This document shows positions 49,318 through 61,424 of a DNA stretch of 64,000 nt, one piece after another. Source of the DNA: Rhytidiadelphus loreus (Eukaryota; Streptophyta; Bryopsida; Hypnales; Hylocomiaceae); assembly GCA_947034895.1 (NCBI GenBank), contig OX344761.1:36716863-36780862 (forward strand). The letters are read 5' to 3'. The notes beneath the pieces are model-generated. The model had not been told where the DNA came from and made no database searches. It worked only from the letters and a program-made list of their open reading frames with translations. A program made the translations under genes and the position numbers. Numbering within the stretch: the stretch's first letter is position 1; each line of letters opens with the position of its first letter.

Positions 49318-50993
49318 TTGCTTCCAAACGAAAATTAGAAACTAAGGGAAAAAAATGTTTACATTGATACCACAAGTGTTGTATCTTTTGACCTTATCCC
49401 ACTCATGACCATGTGCTATTGTAAAAGACTCGAAATGTATGATTCCATTCCCTTTGCTTCCTCAGCTTACATTCTATTTTGTGTACTAATTGCATTATTA
49501 GGGGTAGTCACACTTTGAATTCTTCATTGCATGCTCACTCTTCAAAGAATGGAGTTGTTGTAGCTTAGTTTCCATTGGCTTCTCTGTGACAAGATTATAC
49601 CTATATGAAGAAATCTTTTCCATGTTCATTGTTCTCCTCTGGAGGTGAATAGTGGACGTGAAGAAGAATATTCTGCTCCAAAGTTCTCGTTGGTCCTACT
49701 TGCCGCATTTCCTATTTTCCTCTATATTGAAGCTTGTACTTTGCGCTTCATCCTACATTTGGCACTGACTGCACACTCTATGCTCGTAAATCTCGTCGGG
49801 CATTCTCTACTCTCGTTCTCTAAACAACAACAAAAAAGGGGTGTTACACCTTTTTCACCCAAAACTGCTCCCCATTGGCTCTTGTTTTCTCTCACCAACT
49901 TTTCATTCTTTAGAGAAGTTTGCTTTCTATAGAAGGTTTGACTACCCCTATTGTGTAGCTAGGTTTGATTATTCATAGTAGAGTAAAACTTCTCTAAAGC
50001 CATGACCTCTCTAAAGTGATGGAATATTGATTCTCCAATTATACACTAGGTCCAATCCCCAATATACACATTAGAGAAGATCTTTGACATTCTTGAGCAT
50101 GGGGACTTGAGTCCGATCCCAGGGCTATTACTTTAAGACCCATTCTCACCTGGGCTTAGGAGAGATGAAAGAGCAAAGGGTGTTCACACCAACCAGAAGT
50201 GTTAGTCCCCGAACCTGTGTAGACATCTACTTGACAAAGGCGTAGTAAGCACACTCTTAGCTGAAAAGGTCCTCTGCAAATTCCTAAAACTATGGCTTTA
50301 CATACAGCTTGTTCATAGTTTTTCAATGTAAAGAAAATGTATATTTGCAAATATTTCGGAACTCTAGCTGCGGTGTTTCATAGTTGCCGGGTCTAAGGCC
50401 CAGTACGAAACAACAGTTGTAGCTTAGGGAAAAATCGATCACCCGCAAGAAAACCTTCCGATTTCCCACAGCAATCGCCTTAACACGCATTGCAATTTTG
50501 TTTATGTTGGGAGAGGAAGTGGGAGCGACTGCAAATTGCAGAAGACAACTCTGCGAAAAGAGCCGAAGATCGTGGTTGAAGAGACCACCACCGGAACAGT
50601 GAAAGCAAAGTACTCGTAACAGGGACCCCTGGTGTGAACATCCGCTTCGCCCAATAGTCTTATCTGCCTCGCTGGTAGATATCACGGCAGTCAGAAAGTA
50701 CGGAGCACCATATGTGAGAGAGCCCACCGTCACTATCTACGCCCATGTAATACGGAACATTGAAAAAGAAAACTCCGACAGTGTGACAGGGCCTTCCACA
50801 AAATACCCACAGAGATTTTTAAGTAAATTTTAGCACCGTTGTTCCATACAGCCAGGTGAGAATGTACCTTTCGAGAAGTTCTACTGTAGTCTAGTTCCCT
50901 TTGGTCTCACCCATACGGTTCAGGGTTCAGGGTTTGGATCACGTACTGCCCCTTCTCGATCGATCTGCAAATCAGTTGCCGGGCTCAAGTAGA
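49318..50993. other. Spacer and promoter region of the second monooxygenase gene
   Basis: No gene recognised. From about 50.3 kb the composition is less AT-rich. Open minus-strand frames at 50323-50733 show no known family. Confidence 0.4.
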
Positions 50994-53689
50994 ATGGATA
51001 CGAATGAAAGCCGTCCTGCAAATGGCATCCACCACGAGGAGGAAATCGTTGTTGTGGGTGGTGGAATTGGAGGGCTTGCCTGTGCCCTCGCTCTTCACAG
51101 GTACAGTGCATGCCACGGGATCTCTTTGAGCCACAAATGCAATATTTGAAAGACATAACTTGCATTGGGTTTGGGTTGCACCATCGCTGGCCAGGAAGAT
51201 TAGGGTTGTACGACTAAGTCTCGACGTTTTGGTGTGATTTTCTTCAGGGTTGGACTTAAGGCTGTCGTTCTGGAGCAGTCAAGCAAACTGAGATCAGACG
51301 GCGCTGCCATCGCTCTCTGGGCCAATGCATTCCGCGTTCTTGATGTTCTTGGTGTTGGTGAAAAGTTTCGAATCCGGTTCACCAACCTTCTGGAGTATGT
51401 TCCTCCCGTATGGCGAAGTGATACTTACATGGTTGTGAATAGTGGTCTCAAATGTGATTTTCGGAACTAGATTAAGCCTGTTGCTTAGAACACTGCTAAC
51501 TTTGCTAAGAATTCAAAGTTAACACTCTGATATCCTCACTTTTTTTAGCTATAAATTTACCGGTATTTTGGAGTAAGTTTTGCTAAATTTGGTCACGTTT
51601 GTGAACACTGGTTGTGTCTATGGTTCATGTCTTGTTATGTAGAAAGCACTTGAAATTCTTTGGGGAAGGCAGGATGTTCGAGCTATCCTAAATCGAGTTC
51701 ACTTGACATGCATTTCGTGTTCTAATTGCAGGTGGGAAGTATTAAACGCGCGAGGAAAAAGCTTATCAAAAGTGGTGTTCGCTGATTGTGAAGGAGGGTA
51801 AGGTCTTCAAAACCGCATTATGTTCAAATATACGGAGTACTCTTTTGGTTAAATTTGACTTTTCAGTCATTTGGGGGCATCAGTCATTTGGAGATCGCAA
51901 CTAATTAAAAAGGTCAATCATGGGGAAATCTCCCAATGATGATTTCTAAAATTTCTTGAATAGTTGTCCTTTGTCACGGATGACTATGCAAGTTTGCGAT
52001 TATGATGATGTAGAAACCATCGGAGTCATCACTGAAGATGGGTAATTTTTTGAAGAATTTATTTCCTGAAACAGGCCACATGAATTGCGAACAGTGGAAC
52101 GAAAAGTTCTTCTTGAAGTTCTAACTGGAGAGTTACCAGAAGGGACAGTCCGATACAACTCACAGGTGACTGGTATCAAGAAACCAGAAACCAGAACAGA
52201 TTTCACCAAAGTTGAACTCCAAGATGGCTCAACCTACACTGCCAAGGTGATTTTTCTCTCACGATGAGCACCTTCTTTTTCAACTTACGTCTGCCTTGAA
52301 AGTGAATGATACTTTGCTCTTCTGAAGTCTTGCAGTCCGGCTTTACTTGACTTAAAATGGCGTTTTTTTTCTAACAAAAGGAATCATGGAATGCTACTTT
52401 CTTTTAGGAATAGTCCTCAGAACATTAAGTATATGAAGGTGTCATACTCCAAGAGGACAAAAGCCTATGTGTGCAAGTGATTCCTTTCTTACAAAATTGA
52501 TACTTGCTAAAGGGAACTATCCATGAAGGATGAGCTCTAGCACTGTATTCACTCGAAGTTATGCTTCTGTGAGCTTCTCAGGTTGTTATTGCGTTCGATG
52601 GTATAAATTCTTGCGTAGCATCTTGGATGGGGCTCCAGAAAGCACAATCTGTGGGCCAAGTCGGCATCCGAGGAATGGCAGTCTTTCCAGATGGTCACAA
52701 GCTTGAAGACAAAGCTCAAATGTTCGTGGGGAAAGGAAGGCGCACTGCGTATCTCCCTTCAAACCAAACCAAAGTTTATTGGTTCGTTACCTGGAACGAT
52801 CCATCCCGAGGTAAGCACTGTCTAAACTGCTAACCCCTAAGCACAATCAAATTGGTCATGTTAAAACCATGAAATCTCTGTCCTTTCGGGATCAACATAT
52901 CTCATTCTCTAGAATATACTGACTTTTACTTTATATAGAAGTGGATGTTCTGTAACATGCCCTTGCCCACATATTATGACCTCATGAAATTCTGCTACTC
53001 AAGGATGGCGGGACGTGGATCAAGAGCAGCTGAAGAAAGAGGCGTTGCAAATCGTCGAAACGTCATTCTCAGAAACCACTATGCCCATCATCATCAAAAA
53101 CACTCCCCCTCAGAACATTTTCAAGTCCAGCCATCGTCACCGGTTGAATACAACTCCGGAATCCCTCGTTGTGGGTGGCGTCACAGTCGCAGGTATATAT
53201 TTTCTTGTGATTCATTTATATAAAAAAAAACATATTATTCTCAATGGTATTATAAAAAATTGAATAATTTCGCAATTTTCTCTACGATATTTTTTGTTTT
53301 CACGTCATATTATGAAATCTGAATGTGACATCGCAGGTGATGCTGCTCACCCTACGACTCCCACCATGGGGCAAGGTGGGTGCATGGCCTTGGAAGATGC
53401 AGTTGTCCTGACGCAGAAATTGTACACTGCACTGAAGAACCCCACGGAAGGTCCCAAGGCTACAGAGCATGAAAGAATACACCAGGCGCTTCTGGAGTTC
53501 CAATTGGAGCGGCATGAGAGAACAAATTTCATTACGTCTCGTTCATATCAAATAGGATCTGTGATGCAAACAAGTTGGACGATTCTGGCTCTTTTCAGGG
53601 ATTGGTTCGTGATACCTCTGGCCGTCAACAAGAACACATTTCTAGCTCAGACGTTGTTTGATGTTGGGAAATTGCCTGGGCAACTTTGA
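50994..53689 (+). CDS. FAD-dependent monooxygenase, copy 2
   Basis: Seven exons: 50994-51100, 51248-51394, 51732-51797, 52075-52246, 52582-52810, 53004-53192 and 53337-53689; 1,263 bases, 420 residues. It is a paralogue of the gene at 41218-45252: exons 2-5 have the same lengths (147, 66, 172 and 229 bases) and phases. FAD motif GGGIGG is at residues 22-27; HELRTVERKVLL matches the first copy. The DG motif reads AFDGINS where copy 1 has GCDGARS, and GDAAHPTTP holds the GD motif at 304-305. An extra 144-base AT-rich intron splits the region just before GDAAHP, absent in copy 1. The protein starts right before the FAD domain, so it lacks the N-terminal extension of copy 1 and is probably not sent to plastids. 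The frame is open throughout; the altered DG motif could mean changed substrate or weaker NAD(P)H use. Confidence 0.87.
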
Positions 53690-56253
53690 GCTTCCAAGGC
53701 AGCTGACTAGCCACTGCATATGCGGTCCAGTTAGAATGTACATTCACTGTGTTAACAGTACATTAGGTATGTCTATATTTTTGACTGCCAGGGGGCAATC
53801 GGTAGTATCGTGCTCAATGTCCAGATTCTCAGATGCTAAATTCCTTGTAATTTAATGCTAGAAATGTTTGAAATATTTTGGCAAAATACTGTGACTATTA
53901 ATTCAATTCTGGAGTCAGAGCTCACTTTGTGCATTAATTGTCCAGTCGGTGGAGGATATATATGTGGGCCAAAGCTGTCTCTGTGTGGTGCCTGCAAGCG
54001 GCGGCACAGTATAATCGTTGCGTCACTTGAAACTTAACCATAATTCTGTAGGAGTGTGATTTGGGGGAGGTCAGCATAAATCTATGGAGAGATGCAACAA
54101 AAGTGCCAAGTAACCGCCACATTTTGAAGTACCGTACCAAAAATGCTGCTATGTATTGTTTCTTGCACGCATCTGCAAACCAAAGCTCTGCAAATATTGG
54201 GCACTCGTGAATGCAGGGAAAGTTCTCAGGGGATTAAATGAGAAGCCCAATATGGTATTCCTTGTATTTTCCAAAGTTTCAGCCCAATAAGAAATGAATA
54301 AATGCAAAAGACAGAGTGGCACTTGGTTGAGTGTGGGCGATTCTAATTGCACCTTTGAGCTAAAACCTTACACATAGATTCTGACGGCAATTTTAATAAA
54401 GAAATGTTAGGGTGATCAAAATAAGTGCCTTTCAAGCAATGGACACTTAAAATGATGTTTTTTGTATGTCAAAGTCTTAAAAAATCACTAAATTTTGGTT
54501 AAAAGTAAGTACGTTTGGTTGGTTCAATAACTATGCTAATTTTAAGGTGTGTTGAATCTAAATCAAATATTATCTAATTCTATCTTTAAATCTTATTTTT
54601 AGGGTGTTAAAATAATGAATTAGGTGAGATTTGAAAATTCCCTTCAAAAGTTATCAAAAGAGGAGGTTTAAACCAAAATAGGCTTCAATAACTTCATCCG
54701 TTGATAAAAAAAATAGCAAATTAAGTCAAATTTTATCCAAATTTTATTCTTGGGCTTCTAGTTAAGTCTACTTCCTAATACTAAATTATTACCTATTTAA
54801 TTTGATTTTGGAATAGTTCATCCACATGGGCTCCAAATTTCATCCACCATTATTTCATCCAAAAATGAATGAATTTTTAAATGAAAAATAGTTTTTGAAT
54901 CCTAATTAAATTTTCTAATGATGTTTAGAAAGGATATCCTTTAAGTAATTCTGAAAAATTTCAATTAATGGTTGGTCTATTTGAATCTATGGATGGATGT
55001 TAATCTAAATTATTATTTTTGGGGTGTTTAAAAGTTTTTATGGACAAAATCAGAATTTACCCTTCTACAAAGGTAACATAATTAAATTTTTCCCTCCTAG
55101 CGAAAAAGTTATTAATGGATGAAATTATTGAGTGAGAATTTCATGGATAATTTTAGCCAGTAATTATTTTTGGTTAAAAACTATCTTTTTAATCTAAGAT
55201 TTTGGTTAATTATAATTTTCTAATTGTTTACTCCTAATTCTAAGACTACAATTTAATCGGTTAATTTTGGTTAAAATAATTAAAAGAAATTAAAAAAACA
55301 AAGCCAAATTATACTCACCTCTCCGATGAAGTTCTCGATCATTCCATCCTTGAGAATTACCAAGTGGATGGTTTCATATGGTCCATCAATCTCCATGTCT
55401 ACTAGTCCATTTAATTTCACTTGTTAGATTGTCGTTGTCATTGTAATTTCCTATTTTCAATGTTTTGAGAGTATTTCGGATAATTCCTAATTCTTTAGAA
55501 ATTATTTAAATACCAAAACAATGATAATTCACTAAATCTAATCAAATCCAAACAAATTGTAAATAATTTTAAATCTCCTAATTAGTTTTGGATTATTAGT
55601 TGGCGGCTTGTCTTTTCCTATTGTCTTTTTAGGCCTAATAAAACAAATGTCCGCTACAATCCAAATCCCCTAAATTCCCTCCATAATCTAATTAATAACT
55701 AACCAACAAAGAATAGAATCATCAAAGCATTTGGTTCAATAGTGAGATTCTATAACAACTAGTTTTTTAATTCCCTCATGTGTATAAATTCTCTCCTATT
55801 CTAAATTCCTTTTATTCTTCTTCCTTCCTAATTCTCTCTCATTTGTTTTGTGAGATCTTAGTATTAGGATATGGAGCTATGGAGAGAATGTGCATATTGA
55901 GAGTTGTGGAGAGTGAGAGAAATTTTAGTTGAAAACCTCAAAATTGTTGGTGTGGCGAGCAATGGCTGACCTTTGAGGTTATATGGAATTTCAAGGTTTA
56001 GTGCAAGAGGAATTTGTATCATGAGTTTTTTAGTTTGGATTACTTACTGAAATTTGCACTGGATCACCAGGGAAGTCCGACCTAATACTGGCTTGTCGAT
56101 ACTGAGTTGGATGTGCTCTGGAGCTCCGACCCCTCTCCCTTTCATCCTCGTTCAGTCCGTTGGTCTCGTCCTCATTTAGTTGTTGGTCCAGTCTCCGTTC
56201 AATTTGTTGGTCCCATCTACGGTGTACCAAAACAGCCATACGGTGTAATCTTT
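53690..56253. other. AT-rich repeat-like DNA
   Basis: No gene recognised. GGATGAA-type motifs near 54690 and 55110 resemble those at 59.9-61.4 kb, suggesting decayed copies of one repeat family on both sides. Confidence 0.4.
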
Positions 56254-56337
56254 GCACAAGCTCGAGGTACCCGCGCTCAAGCGTGGGGTACCTGCACTCA
56301 ACTGCGAGTTACTCGCGCTCAAGCCCGGGGCACCTGC
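56254..56337. repeat. 21-bp tandem repeat, four units
   Basis: Units of 21 bases such as GCTCAAGCGTGGGGTACCTG begin at 56254, 56275, 56296 and 56317, with a partial fifth. They are GC-rich in an AT-rich setting and open in the plus frame as a seven-residue repeat (AQARGTR-like). No gene is claimed. Confidence 0.8.
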
Positions 56338-57267
56338 GCTCAAGAATTTTTGTCAAAATTTTCATTGCCCACTCTGATTTTTCATCCATTCACATGTCAT
56401 CCAGATGATGCTGCTGGAAATTGTTGCTTCGGCATCGAAGTTGAGGAGTGGAATTAAAGGCTTGAAGGTTTGCTTTCGTAAACACTTCCGATATACTTCA
56501 TCGCTGCGTAGGTGTTGATTTCCCAAGAATAGAAGTTGAAGCACGATTACTCCAAGAATGGATCCAACTAACTTCCAATGCTCTTATGTTTTGCTAGACT
56601 GTCTTGCATATCGAGATGAACTTAAAGTTCGCTCCCTCAGTTAGTAGTCTTTCACGTAGCATGACATAGATCTGCGATGTAGAACAGAAGAAATGAGATT
56701 TGGAATCACACTTGTACAGGTCAATCCAAAACTCCATACGCATGACTAATTTTCACTCTGTCCTTTGTTTTTAGCTGTGCGATGAAGGATATACAAACCT
56801 TGAAGGGAGCCCAATTTCGCCCATGTGACACCTTCCTTGGAGGACATTAAGGTTGAAGGTCTCTCAATGCAAGACTTGCTCTTGCCAAGCTCCTCAATGT
56901 CGCCTTGACAACTAGTTCTGCAATTAGTTTAGGGTTGAAGCTCGCTCCCTTACATTGAAGCTCGCTGCCAATCGAAAGGAAGAAGCCTGGGTGGAAGGGG
57001 GGGAGGACAGAGTAAAGGTCTTCTGACTTTAGGGGTTAAAGAATTGAAAGTTGCATCAAAGAAACAATGGTATTATAAAAACCTTATTTGCATCCTTTTG
57101 TAATAGCATATACATAATTGCACATATAGTAACAATAGAATGTGGTTATTAATTTTGTTAGAACCAAAGGTATACATGAATGAATGCCAAATTTCAAATT
57201 TAGGATCCCTGAATTGCTGAATTGATGATGAAGTTTTGTTTTTTCATCGAATCCACAGTTGGTACGT
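56338..57267. other. Intergenic DNA
   Basis: No gene recognised. The moderately GC-rich stretch from 56.1 kb could be a relic of a retroelement coding region: a charged, Gln/Asp/Arg-rich minus frame lies at 56030-56257, but no domain is identifiable. Confidence 0.3.
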
Positions 57268-57412
57268 GTTGCCCAAACCCAATCTAAGATCACAAATCGG
57301 ACTCAAAATTTAGAGTCACACTCTTTTCCCTGTGATCCAAAGCTGATGTTGCCCAAACCCAATCCAAGATCACTAACTGGACTCAAACTTAGGAGTCACA
57401 CTTTTTTTCCTG
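57268..57412. repeat. Tandem direct repeat, two units of about 65 bases
   Basis: Both 57268-57332 and 57348-57412 begin TTGCCCAAACCCAATC and contain AAGATCAC, GGACTCAAA and GAGTCACACT. A more distant third copy starts near 58759. Confidence 0.75.
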
Positions 57413-59987
57413 CACAGATTTAGAGCCTCACTAGTACTTACTTATTGGTGCGTCGATGTCAGCTCTATGTGACTATAGAATTGTCATGCCGATGCATTGT
57501 AAGTTCAAAGCAATGCTTCTACCTAAACTTGAACTATTGTAATTTTAACCTGTTTTGAGGAATTGCTTATGAGTCAGGTTTCTTACCCCAAGTACCTTGA
57601 GCTAGATGAGAAGTTCTTCCCATGTCAAGCAGCTAAGTGACCTAACCCTTAAATTATCTCCAAGTGCAATTTGAATTTTGTCCAGTTTCAATTCAAATTT
57701 ATTATTTTTATTTAGTTTTACATGAACATTTGTTCATTTATGAATACGGGAATACTTTGGAAATGGTGGGCGACATGGATGTACCCAGAGTGGAACTTCC
57801 CAAATGCATATGATTGTTCTGTGTGTATTGAACTATATTTGGGTTCAAAATGGCTAGACAATGCACCCAAAAGTAACAGACTTCTCTTTTCCGTTGAGAT
57901 CAAATGCAACTTGCACATCATCGAAGGTGTGGAAAGTTGATTGGAATTTGGAACACACAAGCGGCCTTGTTATGAAGTTTTTTTTTCAATCCTTGCAGTG
58001 AGTTTGACCAATTTCATCCCAATCTAATGTTGCTGAGCAATTTCTGCGTTGGTCCCCCAAAGCCGGAAGTATTTACGAAAATTTTCCTACACAACATTAA
58101 TTCTAAGACCATGAAGAAAACCCTCAGATTGAGCATGTTTTAAAAATGAACAGCTAGTACCTGTCGACTCATTTTAACTTGCAACTCAAGACTGCGTTGC
58201 CGCGTTGGTATTCTTCAACCAAAGCTCACATACCTTCCTGTCGTTCTCATAATCCAGTCTGGAGCAAACAACAGGCTTGATAACTACTTATCTATGTGCA
58301 GAAGATCAAGACCGTAATGTTGAAGAAACTTGAGTTGTTTGGGCTTGTTTTGCTAATGCAGATGCACAGGTTACTAGCTGAGTTAACAAGTACTAGCTTC
58401 GTTTCTTTCAAACAATTGAGTCGATAGGTACTAGCTGAGTCGCAATCCTATGTTTATCTCCCTTCACGAGGGTCAGAGATATAGTTCTTCCCATGATGAC
58501 AGACGGAGAGATAGGAGCCATTCGTCTGTTTGAAATGGTTCCAAATATGAGCCAGTTGTTGAAACAAGGTGCAATTCTCAAAACTTCTATAGCCACGAAG
58601 ATTGTGGCTATGAGGAAGCTAACTTACCTGGAGCTTTAAAGGAGAGTCACAAGAGAAACTTGTCTATGGAGTCTAAAGGAGAGCACATATGGCTCTATGT
58701 ATTGTTGAAAAAGCTACTGAAATTCAACCCCAAAGGCAGCTGACCTGAATCCTCACCAGATGTTGTTGGAACTCAATATGAGATCACGAACTAGACAATA
58801 AAATAAAATAAAATAAAAAAATTTGCACTGTTCTTGCAGCACACATGCTTAGACTCAAATCTTTCACCAGACTCCACTTCTTTGTGTTAGTGTAGTGAAA
58901 GGATTTTCAAACGCACCAAAAAAAGTGACATTTGATTATCATATACAAGGGATCAAAGTTTTTTTTAGATGTTATCAAATTGTTTCTTCAACATACTTAT
59001 ATATTGAGTTTATAAATGTATAGAGAGTGATGATGGCAGTTTCAAGTAGGATGTGATTTTGTCAAGTACTGACAAGCTTTAAGAAATCCATTTTTTGCTC
59101 CATGGCTTGTATGTAGAATTAGAAGAAACAAAGAAAGACTATCAATTTATGAGCTTCACATTGTTGTACGAGTTTGCCATCACCTAGTCAAAAGCCTCAC
59201 GTCTAGTGATCAATCCTAATTCCAACAACATTTTAATTCCAACAACCTAAACTCTTGGACAAAGGTTATATATTGGCTATAAAATTGTACAACAACATTC
59301 ATGATAGTGTTGGTTTAGGGTCATCTAAAAGGAATTTCAAAAACTTTATTAACTTTCGTAAATACAATCCAAATGATATAAAATCAAGGGCATTGGTATC
59401 AACTTCCAATTTTAACAAAAAAATTGACAATAGAAATGTTCTTTCAATTGCTTACATGATTAAAACAATTGAACTGATCTATTGAACTGAGGTTTGACCT
59501 ATGGTCTTCCATAACTAGTATCCATGGTAGAACACAAAATCATCTTTACCATGGTTCCATGTGAACTATATCGGGGAAGATACAGTTGACCAAAGCATGT
59601 GCTCAATTGGATGCACGGATCATCATCCCTGTTCAGTAGGGTGTGAGTGATTATTTACTCACCCACAGTAAACAACTTTACAACCAGGTTCTTGGTAATT
59701 CCTAAGTTTTTCTACTATTGGGTGCCTAGGCGTTGGTCCATTGTGCCTTCCAAGCAATGGATCTTTTCTAAGTCCTAAATGCTCTCAAAATATGCGAAAA
59801 CCCAACCAAAACACACTTTGGTTTATAAGTTATTTGAGCAAGTAACTATTCTAATTGAACCGCTGTGTTTATTTTTCTAAAATCAATTCAGACTAAAACT
59901 AACTACTTCATCTTATAGAGGATTAAGTCCCTTTTCCAAAACTATAAAAACCTTCCTAATCTGATATTCCTAGCAAAAGTTATAGGC

Positions 59988-60029
59988 GGATGAAGTTGGA
60001 CCGCTAATTGGTTCATCCAAACTTCATCC
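59988..60029. repeat. GGATGAAG palindrome, copy 1 of 3
   Basis: GGATGAAGTTGGA is followed after a short spacer by its approximate inverse, CCAAACTTCATCC. Related palindromes lie at 60302-60342 and 61383-61424. Confidence 0.6.
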
Positions 60030-60301
60030 ATTAATTTCTACTAAAGTGTTTAAGTCTTTCTTAGAGTTTGTGGCACTTGTGGTTCTAATTGTTGCACTCT
60101 ATTAGCTTCTAAATCTAAGTTGTCACTCTAATCTACTTGTCTAAGTTCTACATTTGTTTTCTTTGTACTTTGGCTCTCGGTCTAACTTCTGCCGGTTTAC
60201 TATTTTTGAAAAGTTTGTGTTTTTTTTTATAGATACTAATTCTAGCTTTCTAGATTGGGTTTAAACTTTCTAATCGGACCTTCCTACTAAAAGTTATTGA
60301 T

Positions 60302-60342
60302 GGATGAAGTTTGACCGCTAATCGGTTCTTCAAACTTCATCC
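60302..60342. repeat. GGATGAAG palindrome, copy 2 of 3
   Basis: GGATGAAGTTTGA and TCAAACTTCATCC form a perfect 13-base stem with a 15-base loop that contains CCGCTAATCGGTT. Confidence 0.7.
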
Positions 60343-61382
60343 ATTAATTTCTCCTAATCTACAATTTGAAATTAAGTTTTTCTTTTGGTTATGGGTTTTG
60401 GATAATATTTTATTCCTAATTCTCTTAACTTGTTCCAAAGTTTTGTTTATAACTAATTCTCATCCAATTTTGACTCTAAACTTCATTTGTTCCTATCTTC
60501 CTTGTTTAAAGTCTGATGTCTTAGTGCAAGATGTTTCTGGAAACCTCCACTCTAGCTCTACAAGATTCTAACTCTAAAACTTGAAATTGAAATCTCTATG
60601 ATACTCTGACTTAGATTTCTAGTTCAGCCACTATGTTTTAAAAGCTTAACTTTGAAAATTCACAGAAATCAAAGTATTTAGGATCTTACCTCGTGATCTG
60701 GCTCATCTTGTACATTGTTGTATTAGTTACCTACTTCAACTTCGTTTGTCATGTTTCCCCCTTCCGAATTGTCGTGCTCACTGCTTGAAAATGAGGTTTT
60801 AATACAAGTTGCAATCTAATTTCTAAAAACTTTTTCCTTTTCTTTCTTCTTCTCTCTTTTCCTTCTAAACTATTTAAACTCCATTATTTGATTCCCAAAA
60901 GTTGACTTAGGCTTCTCAAATAATTGCTTCAAAATTCTACACAATAATTGACTTTTGAAATCTTACAAGTCAATTATTATTCTATCCAACTTCTAATGGT
61001 CTAAATCACTTCTCTAAGATTTCCTCACAATCTTATCAACTTCTAATTTTTGTATGACTACTCGTATTCTTCACTTCCACTTCACACTTCAATCACTTTA
61101 GGAGTTTGGGAACTCAATGCTAGACTAGAAGAGAGAAAGAGTGGTGATTTAGTTTCTAAAGCTTCCTCCTTAATTAACTCGTAATCTTTTTCTAATTCCT
61201 CCACTTCTTCTTCTAATTGCTAAACTTCTATTTTTCCTTCCTAAGTACTTTAGCTCTCGGTCTGACTTTTGACAGCTTATTATTTTTAAAAGTTTGTGAT
61301 TTTTTATGGATAGAGATTCTTAGTAGCTTTCCGAAACTATAAGACACTTGCAATTTGGACTTTCCTAGCAAAACTTATGCAT

Positions 61383-61424
61383 GGATGAAGTTTACCTACT
61401 AATTAGTATTTCAAAACTTCATCC
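61383..61424. repeat. GGATGAAG palindrome, copy 3 of 3
   Basis: GGATGAAGTTT pairs with AAAACTTCATCC across a loop with ACTAATTAGT, itself palindromic. Confidence 0.6.

Noticed and set aside
56030..56457. Retroelement gag coding region
   Set aside because: The composition is suggestive, but there is no zinc knuckle or other domain and the frame is short.
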